A stretch of 64,000 nucleotides of DNA from Iodobacter fluviatilis (GCF_004194535.1 NZ_CP025781.1:2108001-2172000); one strand, 5' to 3'; positions 1 through 8,209 are shown, counted from the stretch's first letter. The notes: generated by a model from the sequence alone, not told the origin. Numbers and translations are program-made.

Positions 1-470
1 ATATCAATCTCATTGGTATCCGTACTTATAGCCCCCCAATCTGTATCCAATACCACAACTGTGCCACCTACTTTTGTTACACGGGTCATTTCGTTTAAAG
101 TCATTGCTGGGTTAAGCAAATGTTGGAATAGTCTCTCGCTACGGCAAGAGTTAAAATACCCTGTATCAAATGGTAGTGATGAGGCGTCGGCTTGTTTGTG
201 CTTGACCCAAGCGCTTACACCCTCTTTCTGGGCGTGTTGCTCAGATTTAGTAATCATTCCATTATCGTAATCCACACCAAACACTTGCCCTGTTGAACCA
301 ACAATTCGAGAGAGAGCTATTGTGTCAATACCGGGACCACACCCAACATCAAGAACTTTGTCCCCTGCTTTAGCCTGCATACTAGAATAAGTACGTTCTT
401 TTAAACTACCAAGAAATTTCCCCATTGCTTGAAGGTACTCAGGGTCAACATATCCTTTCGGCATATCCAT
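1..470 (-). CDS. SAM-dependent class I methyltransferase, 3' end cut by window edge
   Basis: The minus-strand frame is open from an ATG at 470 to the window edge (156 codons, no stop reached). An AAGGAG ribosome site lies about 8 bases before the ATG. Residues 39-49 read VLDVGCGPGID, the glycine-rich SAM-binding motif I; an acidic GVDYD follows near 65-69, QADASSLPF near 93-101, and a VGGTVVVLD strand near 134-142. This order is typical of UbiE/Methyltransf_11-type enzymes. The substrate cannot be told from what is visible. The gene ends (5') beside the repeat that hosts the group II intron, so it lies at the edge of an accessory patch. Confidence 0.85.
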   Translation of the reverse strand, partial: MDMPKGYVDPEYLQAMGKFLGSLKERTYSSMQAKAGDKVLDVGCGPGIDTIALSRIVGSTGQVFGVDYDNGMITKSEQHAQKEGVSAWVKHKQADASSLPFDTGYFNSCRSERLFQHLLNPAMTLNEMTRVTKVGGTVVVLDTDWGAISTDTNEID

Positions 471-540
471 TGTGTTCTCTCCTTTTTATTGAGGTTGATG
501 CTGGCTTGAAACGGGTTAACGTTGAAGTGACCGGCTAAAT

Positions 541-554
541 AACAGGGGTCAGAA
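541..554. repeat. 5' 14 bp of an 88-bp palindromic repeat split by the intron
   Basis: These 14 bases end in GGGGTCAGAA. Joined to 2456-2529 they rebuild an 88-bp element that aligns base for base in length with the intact copy at 3549-3636. The interruption is the group II intron. Confidence 0.85.
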
Positions 555-1038
555 GTTCGCAGTAACAGTAATTTAGCTAGCGGGTTAAAGTCCCGTCCGA
601 GGAATTGTCCATACGCCTCGGTAGTACGAAAGAGCGGCGTTTGAGTAATCAAGGGTCGTGAGTTCTTTACGACAAAGAGGCAGACCGTAACGAAAGTGAA
701 CCTAGAAGTAGCCTCGTTAACATTGCAGTTGCCGACCTCGTTTCTGTATAGGGAAGGCCGTTGTGCTGATGTGTTGGCAATGGAAGCCACATCCGCGAGC
801 TGTCGGGGTAGCAGGGGCGGTATGTTTTGGAAGTTAAATTACCCAGTGCTGGAGATCCATCACGGTGGCAGGGAGACTGCCAAGCGCAAGGTATAAGGAA
901 ACGAAATCAGTGCGTATCGTGATGGAAGTCGGAGGGGTTCATAGTACCGTTTGAGATTGAGGGACAACATAACCCCAGTCGAGGGAAGGGACCCTGCTTT
1001 GTTCATGCAACTGAAGAGCTGAGGATCAGGAGATTGCC

Positions 1039-2367
1039 ATGTTGCTAATCACTCCGAATGAGATCAGGACGCTACAGAGGAAGCTGTACATCAAAGCCAA
1101 GCAGGAACCAAACTATCGTTTCTACGCACTCTACGACAAGATTTACTGTGCTGACATCCTCAAGTTAGCGTGGCGACTGGTCAAGGCAAACAAGGGCAGT
1201 CCTGGGGTTGATGGGATTGACTTTGCTGCCATAGAAAGCGGCGAAGGGGTAGATTGCTACTTGTCGGTAATTAGTCAGGAACTGCAAGATAAAAGCTACC
1301 GGACTGGGGCAATCAAGCGCGTCATGATTCCCAAAGCGGATGGCAGTTTGCGTCCACTCGGGATTCCGACGATACGAGATCGCGTGGTTCAGATGGCGAC
1401 CAAGCTGGTGATGGAGCCTATCTTTGAGGCGGATTTTTGCGAGCACTCCTATGGGTTTCGCCCAAGGAAATCAGCACATCAAGCAATAGACGCCATTGCA
1501 GAAGCTTTGTGGCAAGGTAAAACGCAGGTCATCGATGCTGATTTGTCGAAGTATTTCGACAGCATTCCTCACGCTAAACTGATGGCCACGGTAGCTGAGC
1601 GCATTGTGGATGGGGCTGTACTGGCCTTGATTCAACAATGGCTTAAAGCGCCGGTTATTGGAAAAAGTGAGAATGGAAAAGCGGCAACGGTCAGTGGAGG
1701 AAAAGGGCAGCGCAAGGGCACGCCGCAAGGTGGGGTGATTTCTCCGTTGCTATCGAACCTTTACTTACATCTACTGGATAGAATCTGGCATCGCCACAAT
1801 ATAGGGAAGAAACTACAAGCGAGCTTGGTGCGGTATGCCGATGACTTTGTAGTGCTCTGCCGTGGCGAGACCCAAAGCCCGCTGGCGCATATGAAGTGGA
1901 TATTGGATCGGCTGGAATTGACGCTTAACGAAAGCAAGACAAAAATTGTTGATGCTAAAGCCGCGTCATTTCTATTTCTGGGATTTGATTTGCGCACGAA
2001 CCTATCCGCTAAAGGCACTCGCTATCCCTATATTGAGGCCTCAGCTAAATCGGTAGAGAAAATCAAGACGCGACTAAATGAAATTACTGGAAGAACCCAA
2101 ACATGGCGACCAATTGAAGAGGTGGTGCGAGATTTAAATCAAGCATTACGCGGTTGGTCGAGTTACTTCCATTACCGGAATTCATCCAAGCAATTTTATA
2201 AAGTGAAGCGTCATTCAGAAGAACGGCTAAGGATACATCTTCGCAAACGGCACAAAGTCAGCGATTGGAAAACGAGCATGCTCCGTTATCCAAGGCGGGT
2301 GCTAAATGAGCGATACGGTTTGTATTCATTACCGACAGCAGCAGGTTGGAAATCAGCGCATGCTTGA
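1039..2367 (+). CDS. ltrA: Group II intron reverse transcriptase/maturase (LtrA family)
   Basis: This 442-residue protein is the intron-encoded reverse transcriptase needed for splicing and retrohoming. Visible motifs are KGSPGVDGID (about 52-61), RPLGIPTIRDRVVQ (RT2/3), SYGFRPRKSAHQA, the QGGVISPLLSNL block, and the catalytic YADD at residues 266-269. A maturase-like basic region (W...GWSSYFHYRNSS) follows. The protein stops soon after KSAHA, so the C-terminal HNH endonuclease domain of the long LtrA proteins is absent. An AGGAG site precedes the ATG. Nothing in the frame looks broken, so the element may still be active. Confidence 0.95.
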   Translation: MLLITPNEIRTLQRKLYIKAKQEPNYRFYALYDKIYCADILKLAWRLVKANKGSPGVDGIDFAAIESGEGVDCYLSVISQELQDKSYRTGAIKRVMIPKADGSLRPLGIPTIRDRVVQMATKLVMEPIFEADFCEHSYGFRPRKSAHQAIDAIAEALWQGKTQVIDADLSKYFDSIPHAKLMATVAERIVDGAVLALIQQWLKAPVIGKSENGKAATVSGGKGQRKGTPQGGVISPLLSNLYLHLLDRIWHRHNIGKKLQASLVRYADDFVVLCRGETQSPLAHMKWILDRLELTLNESKTKIVDAKAASFLFLGFDLRTNLSAKGTRYPYIEASAKSVEKIKTRLNEITGRTQTWRPIEEVVRDLNQALRGWSSYFHYRNSSKQFYKVKRHSEERLRIHLRKRHKVSDWKTSMLRYPRRVLNERYGLYSLPTAAGWKSAHA

Positions 2368-2381
2368 TGTGAAGAACATCG

Positions 2382-2455
2382 GAAAGCCGTGTGCGGGAAA
2401 ATCGCATGCACGGTTTGATGAGGGAGGGCAGGTGAAAACCTGCTCTCTACTCTAC
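2382..2455 (+). ncRNA. Group II intron domains V and VI
   Basis: Domain V is the hairpin AAGCCGTGTGCGGGAAAATC followed by a GCATGCACGGTTT strand (about 2384-2416), close to the canonical catalytic domain V. Domain VI is the following GGGAGGGCAGGT-GAAA-ACCTGCTCTCT hairpin. An unpaired A at about 2449, seven bases from the 3' end counting itself, is the likely branch point. Confidence 0.85.
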
Positions 2456-2529
2456 CAAAATTAAATCCTGCGATACTTAATGCTCTTAGAGCCAAAGAAA
2501 GTGGATTTAACTTTACTCTGACCCCAGTT
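2456..2529. repeat. 3' 74 bp of the split 88-bp palindromic repeat
   Basis: It begins CAAAATTAAATCC and ends ACTCTGACCCCAGTT, matching 3563-3636 with few substitutions. It is the 3' exon of the intron and ends just before the stop codon of the BLUF gene. Confidence 0.88.
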
Positions 2530-2538
2530 TGATCCCTG

Positions 2539-2961
2539 TTATTGCAAGGGCAAGTTACTTCCCAGCAGCAGCGTCCGAGCAAACTCGCGCATGGTCTCTG
2601 TGAACGTCTTCGTTAGAACGGCTTCCAGACGGCGTGCTCGCAACTCGGCGATGTGCTGAAATTGCATGGGATCGCTCTGGATGATTCCCATCGACCATTT
2701 CTCAAATATCCGATCGTTTGCGGGTGATATATGGAGAATCTGGCAATCGCTATGCCTGCGATCGTCCATGATCTTCACATATTGCCGCAGCACGGCCTGT
2801 TCCGGCCCTTCCAAGACTTGCATGAATAGACCTCCACCGTGGACCAAGACGCCAGTGAGGCCGGTGGTTGGGTTTTGTCGTTGCGCAGACTTTAGGATGT
2901 CCTTCACTTGTTCCTCAGTTATTCCGGAAGCGGCTTGGCTAACATAGAGCAGTCGAATCAT
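2539..2961 (-). CDS. BLUF-domain blue-light sensor protein
   Basis: BLUF proteins bind FAD non-covalently and signal blue light. This one is 140 residues, a single BLUF domain with a short helical tail and no fused effector. Family positions are present: Y6 in LLYVSQA, N30 in QNPTTGLTG, Q48 in LFMQVLEGP, and the W89-S-M91 pair in FEKWSMG. The ATG at 2961 is preferred because AGGTG lies about 9 bases upstream; an in-frame GTG at 2970 would add three residues. Short BLUF proteins usually act through a separate partner, and no obvious partner (EAL, MerR type) is adjacent. It is flanked on both sides by palindromic repeats. Confidence 0.93.
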   Translation of the reverse strand: MIRLLYVSQAASGITEEQVKDILKSAQRQNPTTGLTGVLVHGGGLFMQVLEGPEQAVLRQYVKIMDDRRHSDCQILHISPANDRIFEKWSMGIIQSDPMQFQHIAELRARRLEAVLTKTFTETMREFARTLLLGSNLPLQ

Positions 2962-2996
2962 GGTGGTCACCTAGGTGGACAGGGCCGCGTAAGTCA

Positions 2997-3093
2997 CTGG
3001 GGCAGGTCTTACATTTTTCATTAGATAAAATTTACAGTGGTTTGCAAAGCCGCTTAAATTGAGTAGGCCATGTCAAACGTAAGACCTGACCCT
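2997..3093. repeat. Palindromic repeat with AGGTCTTAC ends
   Basis: The left end GGGGCAGGTCTTACATTT is mirrored on the right by AACGTAAGACCTGACCC. The roughly 97-bp unit has the same plan as the 88-bp repeats but a different end sequence. It looks like a REP-type doublet lying between the BLUF and hydroxyisourate hydrolase genes. Only one copy was noticed in this window. Confidence 0.65.
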
Positions 3094-3112
3094 ATAGGTT
3101 TGCAAATAGGTT

Positions 3113-3523
3113 TTAGTTTCCGCGATAGGTTGAGAAGCCATACGGGCTTAGCAATAACGGAATGTGATAGTGTGGTACAGCAGCATCTACAGTAAAAATG
3201 ACTGGGATTTCTGGAAAAAAGCTAGACGCTTTTTGCTTAGCAAACCATTCTCCTGTTTGAAAAGTAACGCGATACACGCCCTTTTCTAATTTTTTATCGT
3301 CTGGATATAGTGCCGTAATTCGGCCTTGCTCGTTTGTTGTGCCACTGTTGAGAACAGACCAGTTTTTACCATCTTGCTTTTCAAGTTTGACAGTGACCCC
3401 AACTGAGGGCAGGCCATCTTGTAGATTAAGGACATGCACACTAAGCGGATTTACTGCCGCAAGTGCCAGAGTAGAAAGGCTACTAAAAATCACGCCTGCT
3501 AAAATTGATTTCATTTTCATCAT
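3113..3523 (-). CDS. hiuH: 5-hydroxyisourate hydrolase (transthyretin-like), exported
   Basis: HIUase converts 5-hydroxyisourate, the product of urate oxidation, to OHCU. The 136-residue protein has an N-terminal signal peptide (MKSILAGVIFSSLSTLALAA), so it should be periplasmic as in some enterobacteria. Signatures are PLSVHVLNLQDGLPSVGVTV after the signal, HYHIPLLLSP near the C-terminus, and a C-terminal PYGFSTYRGN close to the family YRGS tail. AGGAAACC precedes the ATG at 3523. No other purine-catabolism gene is nearby, so it appears as an isolated gene between two mobile repeats. Confidence 0.92.
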   Translation of the reverse strand: MMKMKSILAGVIFSSLSTLALAAVNPLSVHVLNLQDGLPSVGVTVKLEKQDGKNWSVLNSGTTNEQGRITALYPDDKKLEKGVYRVTFQTGEWFAKQKASSFFPEIPVIFTVDAAVPHYHIPLLLSPYGFSTYRGN

Positions 3524-3548
3524 GATGGTTTCCTAATTTAGTTTGAAT

Positions 3549-3636
3549 AACTGGGGGCAGAACAAAATTAAATCCTACGATGCTTAATGCTTTTAGAGCT
3601 AAAGAAAGCGGATTTAACTTTACTCTGACCCCAGTT
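3549..3636. repeat. 88-bp palindromic (REPIN-like) repeat, intact copy
   Basis: It runs from AACTGGGGGCAGAACAAAA to TTTACTCTGACCCCAGTT, with imperfect inverted ends of about 27 bp. It is the reference copy for locating the group II intron in the copy at 541-2529. A further 88-bp copy is at 35763-35850. Confidence 0.85.
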
Positions 3637-3661
3637 ATTCAGCGTCCGGTGGACCGCCGGG

Positions 3662-3964
3662 TTATGCCTTTTTTTCGCAGGTTTTGGATTTATTAGCGCT
3701 TGGAACAGAAACACTACCCTTTAGCGTGAAGGTGTCGCTGAGCTTATTGCATGAGTCGCAAAAAGGAACAATCCGCTCTCCATCTACGGCGGGGTTAATA
3801 ACGTGCGCACCTAAAGTTGCCGCACTTGAACATTTTTCTGCTGAGCAGCTTGCAGGCCATGTATTCTCGGAAATATTTATCCAATGTTGCTTCCATGTTC
3901 CACAGACACATGCTCTGTCAGCGGTTCCACCTTTGTTGGACCAACCAGTTGTTGGGATGCTCAT
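3662..3964 (-). CDS. Small Cys-rich hypothetical protein
   Basis: The protein has 100 residues and a strong AAGGAG site 6 bases before the ATG. Cysteines fall in pairs: CVC near 19-21, CSAEKC near 40-45 and CDSCN near 69-73, with GAHVIN between the second and third groups. This spacing suggests a metal-binding knuckle, possibly a degenerate treble-clef/HNH fold. I recognise no characterised family. It follows the TIR/membrane pair on the same strand after 86 bases and could be a third member of that unit or an independent cassette. Confidence 0.75.
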   Translation of the reverse strand: MSIPTTGWSNKGGTADRACVCGTWKQHWINISENTWPASCSAEKCSSAATLGAHVINPAVDGERIVPFCDSCNKLSDTFTLKGSVSVPSANKSKTCEKKA

Positions 3965-4050
3965 GTGATTCTCCTTGTGAAAGATAGTGGTGTTCTAAAA
4001 ACTGTCTAGTGGAGCGAAGCGGAACGGTGCTGCAACGACTTGTTAGAGTT

Positions 4051-4671
4051 TTATTTTTTAAAGTGCAAACTAAACATATAAATAACAGTGGTAATGAAAA
4101 CTAATATGCCAAAAACCATATTGATATATATAGTTGCTCCAGCCAACTTTACTACTGAGATTTCTGTATAAGCCTTAAAGCAGATACACATTAAAATCAT
4201 TAAAGGAAATGCTATGGTATATAAAAACCACATCCATTTTGACAAAACTGGATATTTATTTAGATAGAACTTGCCTTCGCGTGTAAAAATCACTGTATTA
4301 CGGTAAAATTTTTCTAGTTGCTCTTCCAGTGCATGTAGATAACCATACTGCTTTTCAATGATTCCTGCAGTTTGAAAATATTTTGCAGAAACACCAAAAA
4401 CAAATAACCACAAAAACGTAGATATTAAATCTACTTTTTCATTCAATTCTGTATATGTATTTTTCTTAAACAGTTCAGATACGACCTTATTAAAAAAATC
4501 TGTATATGCTGAATGAACAATAAAAAGAGATAAAATTGCAAGCAAAAGATAAAACAGCGTATCACGCTGTTTTATTGTTGCAAAATGGATTTCAGACGAG
4601 TCTTTGTAATGAGAGCAGAGGTTGTTGAACTTGGCTTCATTCAAAGAACGACCAGCACTACTTTGCTGCAT
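4051..4671 (-). CDS. Four-helix membrane protein paired with a TIR-like protein
   Basis: This 206-residue protein has four predicted membrane helices at about 38-56, 82-99, 145-165 and 178-202. Between the second and third is a charged cytoplasmic-type segment (IIEKQYGYLHALEEQLEKF). The arrangement resembles small SLATT-like or pore-forming effectors of nucleotide-signalling defence systems, but I cannot name the family. Its start lies 14 bases inside the end of the upstream TIR-like gene, so the two are probably translationally coupled. Base composition is clearly AT-rich compared with the core genes. If the TIR partner makes a signal molecule, this would be the natural effector; that is inference. 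Confidence 0.8.
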   Translation of the reverse strand: MQQSSAGRSLNEAKFNNLCSHYKDSSEIHFATIKQRDTLFYLLLAILSLFIVHSAYTDFFNKVVSELFKKNTYTELNEKVDLISTFLWLFVFGVSAKYFQTAGIIEKQYGYLHALEEQLEKFYRNTVIFTREGKFYLNKYPVLSKWMWFLYTIAFPLMILMCICFKAYTEISVVKLAGATIYINMVFGILVFITTVIYMFSLHFKK

Positions 4672-5089
4672 CGTTTAGCGCTTTTACGATTGCTTCTTGG
4701 GTAAAGCTCATCGCCCAACTCGCGCCAGAATTCAGCAATTGTTCTGGACTGTCATATGATTTATCAAGCTTGACAGCCACGAGTTTGTTTGTGTGTTCCT
4801 TGCTTTTCGCAACCTCGTAATTTATCCAATTCTTGTAGCCAATTTCCTTATGGTCTTTGTGTTGTTTGTTGGCCTCCTTGCCAACCAGCACGACCGTGTA
4901 ATTGGCTTCATTGATTTTTGTGGAAAGAACTTGTTTAACCACTGGCACCGACCAACTGTTGATTTCAGTCGAAGAAAGATCGCTGAAATAGAAATCGAAA
5001 TTGGGGTTTGCGTCCCACGCTTTTAGTAGATTCTTGTAATTCTTGTCATTGTCGTAATCAAAACTGACGAAAACTTTCTTCTTTGCCAT
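4658..5089 (-). CDS. TIR-like (ThsB/DUF1863-type) protein, candidate Thoeris-like sensor
   Basis: The ATG at 5089 has AGGAGATAGAA before it and gives 143 residues beginning MAKKKVFVSFDYDND, the characteristic start of TIR-like ThsB proteins. The longer frame back to 5125 lacks a good site. LLKAWDANPNFDFYFSD and the WINYE segment (E92, position of the TIR catalytic glutamate) support the assignment. In Thoeris, ThsB senses phage and makes a cyclic ADP-ribose-type signal. No ThsA (SIR2/SLOG) gene is next to it; the downstream gene is a membrane protein instead. A two-gene TIR plus membrane effector system is therefore the best reading. Confidence 0.85.
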   Translation of the reverse strand: MAKKKVFVSFDYDNDKNYKNLLKAWDANPNFDFYFSDLSSTEINSWSVPVVKQVLSTKINEANYTVVLVGKEANKQHKDHKEIGYKNWINYEVAKSKEHTNKLVAVKLDKSYDSPEQLLNSGASWAMSFTQEAIVKALNDAAK

Positions 5090-5469
5090 TTCTATCTCCT
5101 GTGAGTTGATGGGTGTTGCTAACAATATATAGACCCCCTAAAACAGCAGAAAAACCACCGCCCTGGGTGTACAAAAACGCTGCGCCCCCTTGAAAGGTCT
5201 TGCGCAGCATGAAGTGTTTTATGCCGATATACTACACCCGATTGAGCGAGGACTCCCACTTTTCTTTACTATTAAGTCAGTTTTTTGATTGATCTACTGG
5301 CTTTTGGTGTAAGTTTTTGCTTGGTTTGATATAGAGCTACTACTGCGTGTTGCGATCTTAAATCGCTTCACACAAGGCACACCAGTGACGGTGCGCTTGG
5401 TGTAAAGCGGCATGGGGTTTGGGGCGGTTTGTTCTTAAATTGATTTGTGCAACAAAGCCTTTCACAAGT
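5090..5469. other. Intergenic region upstream of the TIR-like operon
   Basis: About 380 bases without a gene. Visible features are the ribosome site of the TIR-like gene, a short hairpin (GCTGCGC...GCGCAGC, about 5170-5206), and direct/inverted GGTGT motifs at 5385-5415. The promoter of the minus-strand TIR operon should lie here but I cannot place it with confidence. No further coding sequence is seen. Confidence 0.5.
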
Positions 5470-5497
5470 AAAAACCCCATCCAAGGATGGGGTTTTT
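5470..5497 (-). terminator. Rho-independent terminator after the S9 peptidase gene
   Basis: AAAAACCCCAT-CCAAGG-ATGGGGTTTTT is a strong stem with T-tracts in both directions. It is placed just after the minus-strand peptidase stop at 5503. Confidence 0.9.
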
Positions 5498-5502
5498 GTG
5501 TT

Positions 5503-7878
5503 TTATGGCTTGGTTTTTAAATAGGCCCCCAGCCATTGATCCTGCTCCCACAGCATTTGCATAATGGATTCGCGGGCACGGTAGCCGTGGCTTTCATTGG
5601 GCAGCATCACGAGCCGTGCTCTTGCACCCAATCCTTGCAGGGCTTGGTACATGCGCTCGCTTTGCACGGGGAAGGTGCCGGAGTTGTTATCCATTTCGCC
5701 GTGGATAAGCAGCAGCGGGTCTTTGATTTGGTCGGCAAAGTTGAAGGGGGCCATGGCTTGGTAGACGGGTTTGGCTTCCCAAAAATTGCGGTCTTCCGAT
5801 TGAAAGCCAAAGGGGGTGAGCGTGCGGTTATACGCGCCTGATCTGGCGATGCCTGCCTTAAACAGGCGAGTATGCGCCAGCAGATTGACGGTCATAAATG
5901 CGCCGTAGCTATGGCCGCCGACGGCGATTTTATTGCGATCAGCAACACCCAGCTTCACCACCGCATCCACGGCGGCTTGGGCATTCATGGTGAGCTGTGT
6001 CAGGTAGTTATCGTTTGGCTCGGTTTTGCCTTCGCCCACAATCGGCATGGCGGGGTTGTCGAGCACGGCGTAGCCACGGGCCAGCATGGCTTGCGGGCCG
6101 TTGTAGCTGATGCGGTTAAAGCGGTAAGGCGATTCGCGCACTTGGCTGGCGAGCTGGGCGTTTTTAAATTCGCGCGGGTAAGCCCACATCAGCATCGGCA
6201 GCGGGCCATCTTTTTTAGCGTCGTAGCCTGCGGGCAGATAAAGCGTGGCGTCCAGCATCACGCCATCTTCGCGTGGGTATTGGATTTTTTGTTTTTGTAC
6301 GTCTTTAAGCTGCGGCGTGGGGTGCGGGAATGTGGTGAGCGCACGCGCTGCGGTTGCGCCTGTATGCAGATAAAAGTTGGGCCGTTCGGTATTGCTTTCG
6401 CGGCTGCTGATAAATTCTGCGTCGCTTAGTATGGCAAGCGGGGCTTCGTAATAGGGCGCTTGGGATTGCCAAAGCCGCTCAGCTTTTTTTCCGGTTAGAG
6501 AGTAGCGGTCTAAAAATGGTCTATCGCCCTCTGGGCCTGCACCTTCGCCAACTAGATAAATCGCATCGCCATTTTGTTTGATCACGCTTTGACCGTAGGC
6601 ATTTTTGCTGGTCGCCGGATCGCCTGCATCGGCATAGCGGTCTTCCGATTTGCGGGCAAATAATAGCTCGGCAATTTGTTCTGGGTGGCCGGGATGGATG
6701 CGCCAAGTACGGGTATCGCGGGTTTTCCACCAGCTTTCTTCAATAATGGCTAGATTATCATCGCCCCACAGCACAGAAGCACCACGCCATGCTAAATCGA
6801 TTAGTTTTTGGGCTGGGGCATTAAACGGTGCGGCCTGCTGATATAAGCGGTCGCGGATTTTAGCTTCTTTGTTCGGGTCGCCACCGTCTTGTGCTTCTAG
6901 CCAAGTTAAGGTGGATGGCTGATCGTTGCGCCATGCAAAATCGCGCGGCCCACTGGTAACCGCGTCATTGCCGGGCGGAATACGGTCTTGCAAAGGGCGC
7001 TCGGCGATCGTTTTGACCAGCTTGCCTTGGCGGTTCCATACCTGATAAGTCTGCGGGAAATAAGACACTGGCAGTAGGTAGGAGTAGGGGCGGCGTACAG
7101 ATTTGGTGAGAATCAGCTGGCCATCAGGGGAGGCGCTGGCGGCGAGCAGGGTGAGCGGCTTGGTGATGATGTTGATCTCACCATTTAAATTCACGGCGGC
7201 CAGCTGGCTTTGTAGGTGCCAATCTAGCAAATCTGCGTCTGCAGGTGTTTTGAGCATATCAGGGTAGGTGCGAATCTGGCTTTGAGCGCCTAGCTGGCTG
7301 TCTTGGGTATTGGGGCCGGTTGGCGTAACGGGGGCGGTGGGAGCTTTACCTATTGGTGCTAGCTGCACTAGTAATTGCTCGCTAGCACTAAGCCAACTGA
7401 AACCTGCGCTGCTGCTGGTATTTAGCGGTTCTTTGATTAGTTGCTTGGCGTTGGCATTAGAAACATCCAGCAACCATAACTCCACGCCTTTATCGCCCCA
7501 GCGGCTAAACGCCACCCAGCGCTCATTGGCCGACCATGCAGAATCTGCGATGTGCGCATCTTTCGGTAAGCCGCTTACCGCGCGGCTTTGGCCGGTTTTA
7601 ATATCTAACAGGCTGATGTCGCTGGCAAAATCAAAGCGGCTCTGGCTGCGCATTTTGGGGTTTAGCCGTAGCCCTGCCAGTTTTAATTCTGGCTGTGCTA
7701 CATCGGCAATGCTGGGTAAGCTAGGCAGATTTAATAGCAGTGCCGTACCGTGTTTTGGCCCAAGGCGAAACAGCGGCCCGCGCGGTGCATCGACTAAGGC
7801 TTGCAGTTCAGCGGGGGGTGTTTGATAGGCGTTAACGATAGGACTCATAAATAAGGCAATCAGCAGTAAGCGGCGCAT
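5503..7878 (-). CDS. Exported S9-family serine peptidase (prolyl oligopeptidase fold)
   Basis: The 791-residue protein begins with a signal peptide (MRRLLLIALFMSPIVNA). Most of its length is a beta-propeller-like region, followed by an alpha/beta-hydrolase domain from about 560. The catalytic serine is S657 in GGHSYGAF; D730 in HGEMDNN and H764 in NESHGYR complete the triad. Length and the 'GHSYGAF' elbow fit the S9 glutamyl endopeptidase/acylaminoacyl-peptidase group and not the classical cytosolic enzymes. It probably degrades oligopeptides in the periplasm. It is a single-gene unit with its own terminator. Confidence 0.93.
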   Translation of the reverse strand: MRRLLLIALFMSPIVNAYQTPPAELQALVDAPRGPLFRLGPKHGTALLLNLPSLPSIADVAQPELKLAGLRLNPKMRSQSRFDFASDISLLDIKTGQSRAVSGLPKDAHIADSAWSANERWVAFSRWGDKGVELWLLDVSNANAKQLIKEPLNTSSSAGFSWLSASEQLLVQLAPIGKAPTAPVTPTGPNTQDSQLGAQSQIRTYPDMLKTPADADLLDWHLQSQLAAVNLNGEINIITKPLTLLAASASPDGQLILTKSVRRPYSYLLPVSYFPQTYQVWNRQGKLVKTIAERPLQDRIPPGNDAVTSGPRDFAWRNDQPSTLTWLEAQDGGDPNKEAKIRDRLYQQAAPFNAPAQKLIDLAWRGASVLWGDDNLAIIEESWWKTRDTRTWRIHPGHPEQIAELLFARKSEDRYADAGDPATSKNAYGQSVIKQNGDAIYLVGEGAGPEGDRPFLDRYSLTGKKAERLWQSQAPYYEAPLAILSDAEFISSRESNTERPNFYLHTGATAARALTTFPHPTPQLKDVQKQKIQYPREDGVMLDATLYLPAGYDAKKDGPLPMLMWAYPREFKNAQLASQVRESPYRFNRISYNGPQAMLARGYAVLDNPAMPIVGEGKTEPNDNYLTQLTMNAQAAVDAVVKLGVADRNKIAVGGHSYGAFMTVNLLAHTRLFKAGIARSGAYNRTLTPFGFQSEDRNFWEAKPVYQAMAPFNFADQIKDPLLLIHGEMDNNSGTFPVQSERMYQALQGLGARARLVMLPNESHGYRARESIMQMLWEQDQWLGAYLKTKP

Positions 7879-8174
7879 GGCGTTTCATTCTAGAAGAGGA
7901 TGAATAAGATGGTCGATTTATATGCACTTTACCATAATATTTTGTAAGTTTATTGAAATATACTGTTTAATTAAGAGGGAAGCATCACTGCTTTCGTCCA
8001 CGAAAAACACGAAAAAAACCAAGGAGGCTGCTAGGATTTTTATCAGAGTAGTAAGGCTGTTTTTCAAGTCGATAAAGGGGGGAGGTAAAATAGTGAGGCT
8101 TGATCGTGATTTTTTGTGTTGTCTGTAGACGATATGTTTTTTGTTCTTATGGCGTGCCTCCCTCAACTCAGGGC
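7879..8174. other. Non-coding spacer between S9 peptidase and sspB
   Basis: The segment is AT-rich and contains a CCACGAAAAACACGAAAAA motif at about 7999-8017, a type of short repeat seen between genes in many proteobacteria. Open frames on both strands overlap each other and lack ribosome sites or recognisable domains, so none is called. Confidence 0.5.
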
Positions 8175-8209
8175 AAAATAAATCCCACCGCTTCGGTGGG
8201 ATTTATTTA
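8175..8209 (-). terminator. Terminator of the sspAB unit
   Basis: AAATAAATCCCACC-GCTTC-GGTGGGATTTATTT forms a perfect stem. The sspB stop codon (8207-8209) lies within its right arm. Confidence 0.9.

Larger units (their letters stand above)
555..2455 (+). mobile_element. Group II intron (about 1901 bp) with internal reverse transcriptase gene
   Basis: The boundaries are deduced by removing the insert: 541-554 plus 2456-2529 restore an 88-bp repeat identical in length to the copies at 3549-3636 and 35763-35850. The intron therefore starts GTTCGC at 555 and ends CTCTAC at 2455. About 480 bp of structured leader precede the maturase gene (1039-2367). Domain V-like and domain VI-like hairpins follow it, and the last bases match the usual AY 3' end. 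The 5' end GTTCG departs from the GUGYG consensus. A TTTCTG run near 740 could pair with CAGAA of the 5' exon as EBS1, which is tentative. The intron class is not assigned. Confidence 0.88.

Noticed and set aside
2286-2582. Minus-strand frame overlapping the intron end and the BLUF gene
   Set aside because: It spans intron domains V/VI and the repeat and has no coding features; it is a shadow frame.
4010-4050. Complete integron attC site downstream of the membrane-protein gene
   Set aside because: The left part resembles an attC start but the right-hand GTTRRRY core is missing at the expected position; kept only as a low-interest observation.
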